From: an uncultured Collinsella sp.
GTDB lineage: Bacteria; Actinomycetota; Coriobacteriia; Coriobacteriales; Coriobacteriaceae
DNA length: 11,733 nt
Assembly (NCBI GenBank): GCA_958369225.1
Contig: CATXID010000014.1
Location: 1 to 11,733 of the forward strand
Direction of reading: 5' to 3'
Numbering within the stretch: position 1 is the first letter of the stretch; each line of letters starts with the position of its first letter. The translations under genes were made by a program, and so were the position numbers. Below are positions 6,621-11,733 of this stretch, piece by piece. The notes under the pieces are model-generated. The model was not told the DNA's origin. It did not search any database and worked only from the letters and a program-made list of their open reading frames with translations.

Positions 6621-7060
6621 AGCGCGATTGGTCTACGACTCCCTGGCCGACGAGGGTCTTGAGCTCATCGATGCCCGTGGCAAGAACGGTTGCCTTTGGG
6701 TCGTCGGCGGCGCTGAGCTCGACGCGAGGATGGGGGCTCGTCAACCAGGGCGCCCGCTTCGAGTTTTCTCTCCGTGGCAGCAAGGCGATCGGCGGCCGTT
6801 CCGCCTGGTGGCTTAAGGGCTACCCCGAGATGACGGACCCCGAGTGGAGCGAGTTCCCGGCCGTCGTGCAAGAGAAGCTCGACGCCTTGGAGCCGGGAGA
6901 CGCGGTCTTCCACAAGGCCTTTGGCTACGGCGAAGTTGTGGATGTCGATTGCGAGCACGGGACAATAGAGGTCATCATCGGAGTCGACAAGAAGGGTAAG
7001 CCGAAGCGCCGCAAGTACCTGTTCCCGAACGTGTTCGAGCAGGGTTTGCTGACGATCTAA
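6611..7060 (+). pseudogene. Frameshifted C-terminal part of a large protein, possibly helicase-like
   Basis: Removing one C from 6610-6616 and one G from the five-G run at 6731-6735 joins three frames into one: LEARLVYDSLADEGLELIDA, LWVVGGAELD, then FEFSLRGSKAIGGRSAWWLKG, and finally DALEPGDAVFHKAFGYGEVVDV up to the TAA at 7058-7060. The 'L..GLELIDARGKNGCLWVVGG...G.RFEF....A..GR.AWW' pattern reminds me of the C-terminus of large DUF4011/DUF3320-type AAA helicases. The GDxVxHxxFGxGxVxxV tail resembles the small beta-barrel that ends UvrD-like helicases. No motor domain is present. So this is most likely the tail of a lost gene fused behind the DUF3800 N-terminus. Identification is by pattern memory only; the product would not be made unless the frameshifts are sequencing errors. 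Confidence 0.45.
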
Positions 7061-7076
7061 AACAGTAAGGAGAAGC

Positions 7077-8825
7077 TTGGACAATCGCAAAATCGAGCAG
7101 AACGCGGTCAATGCCGTCAAGCAGGCTTTCGGCGATGTCGCTTGCGTCTATGCGTATATAGATGAGAACGACAAGACCGAATGCACCGACGGGCACTTGC
7201 AAGTCTACTCGTCTTCTTCCTTCACGATTGAGACCGTTGAAGGCCAGTTGCCGGTTCAGGTCAAGGGGACCACTTCGAAAAGGAAATCGGACCGACCTAA
7301 GCAGCAAGTTCGAGTTTCAGACCTCAAGCACTACCTCAACATTGCTGGAGGCTGTATCTACTTTTACGTCTACTGTGGGAGCGAGGCTCGTTCAGCGGAG
7401 GTTTTCTACAGACTTTTGCTTCCCTATGACCTAAAGAAGATTCTGGCCGATATTCCGGAGCAGCAAGAGCGCATCTCTTTGCGTTTCGACCGGCTTCCGT
7501 CGGACGCGGCGGAATTGACGCGGCTTGTCAGAAGGGCGGTCAAGGACAGAACAAAGCAACGAGTAGTCGCTGGCATCGCCCCCAAGACAATCGAGGAATT
7601 TAAGGACGCCGGCCTTTGCTTTGATGAGTGCGAGTTTGGAATCGAGCTGCTCGAGGGCGAGTCGCCCGCAAACTTGGCTCCATACAGGAACGGGCTGTAT
7701 ATCTACGGGAAGAGCCCCTGGGGAGAGCTGTATCCCTTGAATAAGCTCGAAAACATAGTTGGCGTCGCGATTGGGTCTCGGCATGTCGTCAGCTCTGGTG
7801 ATGTTTCCCTAAATGCGGTGGTCATGACCGGAGAAAATGAGAATGGCGAGCACGTCTTCTTCAGGGGTTTCGACATATGCTTCTCCACCAATACAATCAC
7901 CCTCAGCGAGACCGGAACTCTTGTCGAGCGCATGGAAGAGTTGGCCCTCATGCGCGCATTGATGCAAACCGGTACGCTTTCCATAGACGGAGGCGGCGTT
8001 GCTCGCGGGTGCAAGTTGAGCGGAGGCGACCTCGACGCCCTTGAGAGCCGATTGCAGTTGCTGGAGATTATCAAGCGGGTTGTCGACGCTCTTCATTACA
8101 AGCCAGAGCTCGACATCAGTGCGTTGACCACTCAGGATTTAAGAAACATCGGGACAATTTACAAGGGATTGGTTGAGAACGCACCCCTCCACTACAAGGA
8201 TCGGCAAAACGGATTCGGATATATCACTCTGGGGAACCACCCGATTAAGCTCGTGTTTTACCAAGTATCTGAAGATATGTACCGAATGGTCGACGGGCTT
8301 CGGCTGGATAACCTGACGGTCTCGGTGTTCTTCCGGGGCGAGGGGGATGCCCCCGTAGCCGTCGCGCCCCTGTTCGTCCAAACGATGGAGGACTATATGA
8401 GGCTTGCCAATATCGATGCCGAGGTGTTTGCCGCTACGTTGAAGCAGTATCCAGTCACCGAAGCTAGCTCTGCCTACGTCAACGATAAGATGCTTGAAAT
8501 GCTATCAGCCTACGATCAAGATGCGTGCTGTAAGGAAGAGTTACTGAAATGCTGCGAGATGACTGTAGACGCCCTGGAAGCTTTTACGGATCGAGAGGCA
8601 ACCCTGATAAACCGATATCAAATTGCCGCTCGAAAGCGAGATCTTACTAGCGAGGAGAAATCTGAGCTAATGGCTATCCAGCTGAATTCGGATAGTGCGC
8701 TGTCGAAAGCATGCGCAGCAGCCTTGCGCGGAGACTCGGACATGGCCTCTGTGCTCAGAGCGTCACTTGACGAAAGGGCACGAGCGATGCTCGGCTCATG
8801 GCCGATCGGCCGTTTCTTCGCATAA
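7077..8825 (+). CDS. DUF4365-like nuclease-domain protein, candidate defence effector
   Basis: A 582-residue protein from TTG 7077, with AAGGAG at 7067-7072 (four-base spacing). The N-terminal 120 residues begin with a helix KIEQNAVNAVKQAF, then a strand with D38 (TDGHLQVY), E52 and QVKGTT (61-66), and VRVSDLKHYLN followed by GGCIYFYVYC. This is the layout of DUF4365, a PD-(D/E)xK restriction-endonuclease-like domain with Q-x-K in the active strand. The remaining 460 residues carry no motif I recognise; they are soluble and mixed alpha/beta. The next gene starts 28 bases downstream on the same strand, so both form an operon. Context and domain suggest an anti-phage role, with the large C-terminal part as sensor or partner-binding region. 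That is inference; the DUF4365 call itself is by motif pattern. Confidence 0.75.
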   Translation: MDNRKIEQNAVNAVKQAFGDVACVYAYIDENDKTECTDGHLQVYSSSSFTIETVEGQLPVQVKGTTSKRKSDRPKQQVRVSDLKHYLNIAGGCIYFYVYCGSEARSAEVFYRLLLPYDLKKILADIPEQQERISLRFDRLPSDAAELTRLVRRAVKDRTKQRVVAGIAPKTIEEFKDAGLCFDECEFGIELLEGESPANLAPYRNGLYIYGKSPWGELYPLNKLENIVGVAIGSRHVVSSGDVSLNAVVMTGENENGEHVFFRGFDICFSTNTITLSETGTLVERMEELALMRALMQTGTLSIDGGGVARGCKLSGGDLDALESRLQLLEIIKRVVDALHYKPELDISALTTQDLRNIGTIYKGLVENAPLHYKDRQNGFGYITLGNHPIKLVFYQVSEDMYRMVDGLRLDNLTVSVFFRGEGDAPVAVAPLFVQTMEDYMRLANIDAEVFAATLKQYPVTEASSAYVNDKMLEMLSAYDQDACCKEELLKCCEMTVDALEAFTDREATLINRYQIAARKRDLTSEEKSELMAIQLNSDSALSKACAAALRGDSDMASVLRASLDERARAMLGSWPIGRFFA

Positions 8826-8853
8826 GACCGCATAAACTTTTTGAGGTATCGAA

Positions 8854-9438
8854 ATGAAGCTACTCGTCGAATCGATTGGAAATGCGGTTGAGAAAGACTG
8901 CCTTATCCCGGCCCTCATGTCTTCTCTTGCTATTCCCGATGCCATGGGGCAGCGTCTCTACCCCGATCTCGTTCTTGATAACGGGAAGAGAGCGGTGGGG
9001 CGGCAGTATGCGAAGTGGTTTGATGACTGGGCGGCAAACGACTTCCTGTTTCCGGGAGACCCCTCGAACGAAGGTGAAACGATTCCAGGTCAAATCTTCA
9101 ATGGGAAGATGTGCTGGAAGCTCCGGTGCTCCCTGTTGCATTCGGGCGACTACGATGTGCCGGTCGATGCTCCCGAGAAAGACGAGAGCTTCGACTACGA
9201 CTATAAGTTCGAGCTTGTCCTCCATGGGTGCAACGCCCTCTGCTCTTCCTGGCCGTCGCCCAAGAGCGGGATGCGCGCGACTAAGAGCGTGACGTTCCGC
9301 GTTGATGCGGCATCGCTTGCGAGCTCGCTGTGCGACGCCGCCGAGGCCTGTCTTAAAGAAACGGGCGAAACGGTCAGTTACCCCAATCTGGAGTTATTCG
9401 ATGTGGCTGCATGGGCAGATAGATTCAATACCCGTTGA
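8854..9438 (+). CDS. HEPN-like small protein, partner of the DUF4365-like gene
   Basis: A 194-residue soluble protein; ATG 8854 follows TGAGG (8842-8846) with seven-base spacing. Residues 83-99 read NGKMCWKLRCSLLHSG: R91 and H96 form an R-x4-H motif in a helix, as in the ribonuclease HEPN families common in toxin and defence systems. The N-terminal half is helical (LVESIGNAVEKD, QYAKWFDDWAAND). The C-terminal part alternates beta strands (FELVLHGC, KSVTFRVDA) with a final helix. It is second in the operon after the DUF4365-like gene. A nuclease plus a HEPN protein resembles two-component defence or toxin-antitoxin pairs, but no named family was recognised and enzymatic activity is unproven. 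Confidence 0.6.
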   Translation: MKLLVESIGNAVEKDCLIPALMSSLAIPDAMGQRLYPDLVLDNGKRAVGRQYAKWFDDWAANDFLFPGDPSNEGETIPGQIFNGKMCWKLRCSLLHSGDYDVPVDAPEKDESFDYDYKFELVLHGCNALCSSWPSPKSGMRATKSVTFRVDAASLASSLCDAAEACLKETGETVSYPNLELFDVAAWADRFNTR

Positions 9439-9467
9439 GCCATCTCGTCAAACTTCATTTGTGATAA

Positions 9468-9508
9468 ACGTTGGTGTTAGCACCCCGGAAAAGGGGTGTG
9501 GCCAGCGT
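9468..9508 (+). other. Nested stem structure after the HEPN-like gene
   Basis: ACGTTGG (9468-9474) pairs with CCAGCGT (9502-9508, one G-T pair), enclosing a perfect six-pair hairpin CACCCC (9481-9486) / GGGGTG (9493-9498) with loop GGAAAA. No T tract follows, so it is not a typical terminator. It lies 30 bases after the operon stop and 44 bases before a small gene with a good ribosome binding site, so it could be a leader structure of that gene or the 3' end of the operon transcript. Confidence 0.45.
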
Positions 9509-9552
9509 CTAGAATCTTCAGCTATCACGCTGAGACGATAGGAGATGACCAC

Positions 9553-9711
9553 ATGGACACTGTAGCGCACGAGGCGCCCGTGACGCCGTTGCTTGCGCTT
9601 CAGCTTCCGCTGCTCGAAGCACGTCGCCTGGGGTTCCTCGCCAAAGGAGAGATAACCGCTCCCTGCGAGACTACGGAACCACCTATATCCGCTTGCTGCG
9701 GGCTTGCTTGA
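9553..9711 (+). CDS. Small hypothetical protein with good ribosome binding site
   Basis: A 52-residue frame starting MDTVAHEAPVTPLLALQLPL at ATG 9553, with AGGAG (9540-9544) eight bases upstream. It is Leu- and Ala-rich, has no membrane helix of full length, and ends PISACCGLA. Its last 29 bases overlap the end of the convergent DUF3800 gene, which suggests its 3' end may be accidental, as if an older gene was cut by insertion of the DUF3800 unit. No family recognised. The ribosome binding site and the structured upstream element are the only support; it may be a truncated remnant. Confidence 0.35.
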   Translation: MDTVAHEAPVTPLLALQLPLLEARRLGFLAKGEITAPCETTEPPISACCGLA

Positions 9712-10357
9712 GCCAGTTCCTCTTGAAAGAGCCGACGCCGCCGAAGAACTTGTTGTACGTCTCACCGTCCTCCTTGGCCTCGTACTTGACCAAGGCAAGT
9801 TCGATAGTGCAGAGGTAATCCGCCACTTGCTCGAGGCGGTAGTCGGTCATCGAGGTCTTGCGGCGTCGGACGACCCCTTTTGAGAGGACCTTGCCCACCG
9901 AGCGGTCGAGCGCCTGCTTGACGATGTCCTGACCGTTGTCGTAATAGACCTTCACATCGTCGAAGGACTGGAAGAAGTCCAAGTGCTCAACCACGGCGGA
10001 GGAGATGTCGCGCCCCATGCGCTCCATTAGCCTTGCCGGGTCTTCGAACTGGCTGAGGCGGTAGACGAACGTTGTATAGGAGATGGGAAGCCTGCGGACA
10101 AACGAGGAGAAGTAGGCGAGCATAACCTTGCGCTGCTCGATGCCGAGAAACTCATAGTCCTTGTGCCCGTTCATGAGGGGCTCGGAGTGAAACGGGATGT
10201 TGGGGAGGTCGGCCCTGGCGAGCTTGGCCTCATAGCCCGTGACCGCTTCGGCGATGCTGTCTGCCTGGTTGTGGAAGACGAGCGTGAGCAGATAGTAGCG
10301 AGCCTTGCCGCCGCGGTCGCCGCTCTCGTCGACGAAGATGCTGAGCTCCTTGGCCAA
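9683..10357 (-). CDS. DUF3800 domain protein, intact right copy
   Basis: A 224-residue soluble protein starting at TTG 10357, six bases after AGGAG (10364-10368). The N-terminus is the DUF3800 hallmark FVDESGD (D10, E11), then YYLLTLV, and PFHSEPLMNGH (55-65). In the C-terminal half are VYYDNGQD (D140) and the helix DYRLEQVADYL (D180). Four spaced acidic residues in this order would suit an RNase H-like metal nuclease fold, but the family's biochemical activity is not established and this is inference. It is the second DUF3800 unit in the window, facing the degraded one at 6051. Its gene is preceded by the same promoter-RNA-terminator arrangement, so protein and RNA probably work together, for example as a toxin-antitoxin-like or phage-defence pair. 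Confidence 0.88.
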   Translation of the reverse strand: MAKELSIFVDESGDRGGKARYYLLTLVFHNQADSIAEAVTGYEAKLARADLPNIPFHSEPLMNGHKDYEFLGIEQRKVMLAYFSSFVRRLPISYTTFVYRLSQFEDPARLMERMGRDISSAVVEHLDFFQSFDDVKVYYDNGQDIVKQALDRSVGKVLSKGVVRRRKTSMTDYRLEQVADYLCTIELALVKYEAKEDGETYNKFFGGVGSFKRNWLKQARSKRI

Positions 10358-10380
10358 TGGGGACTCCTAATGGAATGGAT

Positions 10381-10436
10381 AAAAAAATAGCCGGGGGACT
10401 CCCCCGGCACTTGGAGGTAGCTCAATGAGCCACCAA
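10381..10436 (-). ncRNA. Two-hairpin RNA upstream of the right DUF3800 gene
   Basis: Read on the minus strand: TTGGTG (10436-10431), inner hairpin GCTC-ATT-GAGC (10430-10420), then TACCTCCAA closing the outer stem. A perfect eight-pair stem with a three-base loop follows (10408-10390), then TATTTTTTT (10389-10381). It matches the left element almost base for base in the first hairpin. The inner fourth pair is G-C there and C-G here, a compensatory change that supports the fold. The loop of the second stem differs (CTTAT versus AGT) while the stem is kept. The T run makes this the better terminator of the two. Confidence 0.78.
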
Positions 10437-10440
10437 TAAC

Positions 10441-10469
10441 CTTATAGCATGCGCTGGCAGTGAATACAA
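10441..10469 (-). promoter_or_regulatory. Promoter of the right DUF3800 RNA
   Basis: On the minus strand TTGTAT (10469-10464), a 17-base spacer and TATAAG (10446-10441). The distance to the RNA element is the same as in the left unit, where the boxes are TTGAAA and TATATA; the conserved position with diverged spacer sequence supports both promoters. Confidence 0.65.
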
Positions 10470-10726
10470 GAGGGGAATGCGATGAGGCTACAGTTGATAA
10501 CGTCCCTGGAATAGATTCGCAGCTTCTTTAAGACCTCGAATCACGAGAATCGATTGTTGAGGCCGGTTCGTGATAACTAACCAAAGTTAGTCCTTGCTTG
10601 TGCGGACCCGATTCAGGTGAGCAACGGCATCATCCACGAGGGCGTGCCTGAGCTCATCGCGAGCGCTCTCGACTTTGGGGCGAGGGCATCTTAAACATCA
10701 GATGAGGGCATCGTCATAAGCAAGAA
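10470..10726. other. Gap with short repeats, no gene seen
   Basis: A perfect hairpin ACTAAC-CAAA-GTTAGT spans 10576-10591. GAGGGCATC is repeated directly at 10682-10690 and 10704-10712. A plus-strand stretch from GTG at about 10618 reads like a protein fragment (NGIIHEGVPELIASALDFGA) but ends at a TAA after about 25 codons; it may be a remnant of a lost gene. No functional gene is supportable. Confidence 0.4.
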
Positions 10727-10900
10727 CTAAAGGTGATGCACACATGAAAACTGGATCGGGAACGGGTTGTCGGGGTCCTTGGCGAGCCGGTACATTGCGT
10801 CGCGGCTTATGCGCAGCATCGCGCACGCCTCGTCGGCGCCGAATATCGCGTTCGCCGATGCGATGAGCCTCACCGGGCTCCTGCTAGTACTCTTGGTCAT
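10727..10900 (-). CDS. Truncated excisionase-like helix-turn-helix protein
   Basis: A 57-residue frame from ATG 10900, with GAGG (10907-10910) six bases upstream. It reads GADEACAMLRISRDAMYRLA then KDPDNPFPIQFS, the shape of the MerR-like/excisionase HTH_17 family, in which a 'LxISRxxxYRL' helix pair is normally followed by a wing and a final 'V..WL' helix. Here the reading frame stops soon after the wing begins, so the C-terminus is missing. It may be a decayed excisionase or cassette regulator. It is downstream of the intact excisionase-like gene on the same strand (78 bases apart) and could share its transcript. Confidence 0.5.
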   Translation of the reverse strand: MTKSTSRSPVRLIASANAIFGADEACAMLRISRDAMYRLAKDPDNPFPIQFSCVHHL

Positions 10901-10978
10901 GGTCGTCCTCGAGCTCCTTTCGTCTCGAGGCTCCCTCGCGTGCCCGGCCGCGGGCAGCTCCCGGAGCGGTCGCCGCCG

Positions 10979-11197
10979 TCATTTCCTGCCGCTCCTCGAC
11001 TCGATGTAGGCGTCCACTGACGCCCTCGAAACCAGGAGCTTCCTTCCGAGCCTGTACGAGTCGATCTCTCCCGACCAGATGAGGTCGTACGCCTTGTTTC
11101 GGCTCGCCCTCATGTACTCCTGCATCTCGATCACCGTCATCCATTCGTCCCGATCTTGGCTTCCCTCGGGCGCGGCGCATTCGGCTGTGCGTGCCAT
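10979..11197 (-). CDS. Excisionase-family DNA-binding protein
   Basis: A 72-residue protein; ATG 11197 follows GGAGG with four-base spacing, preferred to an upstream start at 11302 that lacks a site. Residues 20-66 form the winged helix of the excisionase (HTH_17) family: MTVIEMQEYMRASRNKAYDL, then IDSYRLGRKLLVSRASVDAYI. Such small proteins assist integrases in cutting out mobile elements or act as local repressors. It suggests a mobile or integrative element near here, but no integrase or recombinase lies within the window, so it may be a remnant or its partner may be outside. The inverted repeat at 11216-11242, just upstream of its start, is a candidate operator. Confidence 0.8.
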   Translation of the reverse strand: MARTAECAAPEGSQDRDEWMTVIEMQEYMRASRNKAYDLIWSGEIDSYRLGRKLLVSRASVDAYIESRSGRK

Positions 11198-11215
11198 GGT
11201 TCCTCCAATCTTCCC

Positions 11216-11242
11216 GTGCGGCACCGTGCGAGGACACCGCAC
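11216..11242. promoter_or_regulatory. Inverted repeat upstream of the excisionase-like gene
   Basis: GTGCGG (11216-11221) is repeated inverted as CCGCAC (11237-11242), with CACCG repeated inside. It lies 19 bases upstream of the ATG at 11197, where an autoregulatory DNA-binding site would be expected. Function is inferred from position only. Confidence 0.35.
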
Positions 11243-11396
11243 GACACCGTGGGCTTTTCGTCTGCGCGACGATTGAACCGCCTGATGGCGATTAGTGAGC
11301 ACGGCAGGAGCGGAGACGGGTCGAGGTGGGTCGAGCTGGTCGGGCCTTCACGAAACGGCCATGAGCCGCATGCCTTAGCTGTGAGCTAAGTCCCTG

Positions 11397-11424
11397 AAAA
11401 GTAAAAGGCGCCCATGCGGGCGCC
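11397..11424 (-). terminator. Rho-independent terminator, minus strand
   Basis: Read on the minus strand, GGCGCCC (11424-11418) and GGGCGCC (11413-11407) form a perfect seven-pair stem with loop GCAT, followed by TTTTACTTTT (11406-11397). It ends transcription coming from the right edge of the window. A second perfect inverted repeat CTTAGC/GCTAAG (11374-11379 and 11385-11390) follows immediately. Confidence 0.8.
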
Positions 11425-11427
11425 TGC

Positions 11428-11667
11428 CTAGTAGCTGGAGTTGTTCGGTTGTGGTCGGAATGCTCGTCTTCCGCGGTGCTGTCGTCCCGGGTCCGGCATC
11501 CGTCGTTCGCCCCTTCTGTCGTGTTTGATGTTGCGTGTTCTGCGAGCGACCTTGCGCGGGCCTGCCGGCCCGTTGCCCCAGGTGCACCCGGGTAAATGGT
11601 ACCCATCCGTTGGGACGCAGCCTACTGAAAGAGTCGGTTGCGCGACGAGGGGACAGACGAACGGCAC
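11428..11667 (-). other. Unidentified transcribed stretch with a doubtful 79-residue frame
   Basis: The terminator at 11397-11424 implies a minus-strand transcript from this side. One frame runs from GTG 11667 (GGAGG ten bases upstream) to a TAG at 11428-11430, three bases before the terminator stem. Its product is Arg-, Pro- and Gly-rich with no recognised motif (includes GYHLPGCTWGN), and other frames are also open, so it may not be coding. A perfect hairpin CGGGCC-TGCC-GGCCCG at 11557-11572 and other GC-rich dyads would also fit a structured RNA. Checks by eye for RNase P RNA, tmRNA, SRP RNA and tRNA signatures were negative. Nothing else is supportable up to 11733. Confidence 0.2.
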
Positions 11668-11733
11668 GATGCGCGCGCCTCCGCTGATATGAAGCTCTTC
11701 CTGTCAAGAGGGTAAGCCCGTCCGATCCCGGAA

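Noticed and set aside
6234..7120. Minus-strand frames opposite the degraded DUF3800 region
   Set aside because: The plus strand shows homology to the right DUF3800 copy and family-like motifs; the minus frames do not.
10767..11009. Plus-strand frame over the helix-turn-helix genes
   Set aside because: The minus strand has recognisable helix-turn-helix proteins with ribosome binding sites; the plus frame is their mirror.
11397..11733. tRNA, tmRNA, RNase P RNA or SRP RNA at the right edge
   Set aside because: None of the conserved core sequences of these RNAs was found on either strand by eye.

Overview
The window looks like chromosome from a high-GC actinomycete of the class Coriobacteriia (Collinsella/Eggerthella type). 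This rests on the core module at 1357-5312: an OmpR-type response regulator and sensor kinase, divergent from a tiny CD1871A-type CxxC protein, a NapH-like membrane 4Fe-4S protein and a TlpA/ResA-like lipoprotein. I recall that gene order from Coriobacteriia and Clostridia. The taxon is an inference from gene content and was not tested.

Layout. (1) 1-863: a structured RNA hairpin followed by an Abi_2/AbiF-type HEPN gene that is broken by a one-base frameshift. (2) 864-1356: a non-coding gap with a cluster of CGAATCA heptamers and a long hairpin. (3) 1357-5312: the two-component system (minus strand) and the three-gene redox operon (plus strand). (4) 5425-5727: the C-terminal remnant of an AAA ATPase of the DUF4143 type. 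(5) 5944-10469: a defence-like cassette. Two DUF3800 units, each with its own promoter, a two-hairpin RNA and a TTG-started gene, face each other and enclose a two-gene operon of a DUF4365-like nuclease protein and a HEPN-like protein. The left DUF3800 unit is degraded and chimeric; the right one is intact. (6) 10727-11197: two excisionase-like helix-turn-helix genes on the minus strand, one of them truncated. (7) 11303-11733: an unidentified stretch with a strong minus-strand terminator.

How the parts fit. The redox operon probably moves electrons through the membrane Fe-S protein to an extracytoplasmic thioredoxin-like lipoprotein, and the divergent two-component system may control it. The flanks are accessory DNA. 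In three places (abi, left DUF3800, right DUF3800) the same order occurs: a promoter, a compact RNA ending in a GC-rich hairpin and a T-rich tract, a gap of 25-32 bases, then a gene with a good ribosome binding site. That is the order of type III toxin-antitoxin loci, where a structured RNA precedes a protein it controls. The two DUF3800 RNAs are clear homologues and show a compensatory base-pair change, so they are the best candidates here for a functional RNA-protein system. Candidate structured RNAs upstream of DUF3800 genes and of abiF genes were reported as bioinformatic motifs by Weinberg and colleagues; I cannot tell whether these copies belong to a described class.
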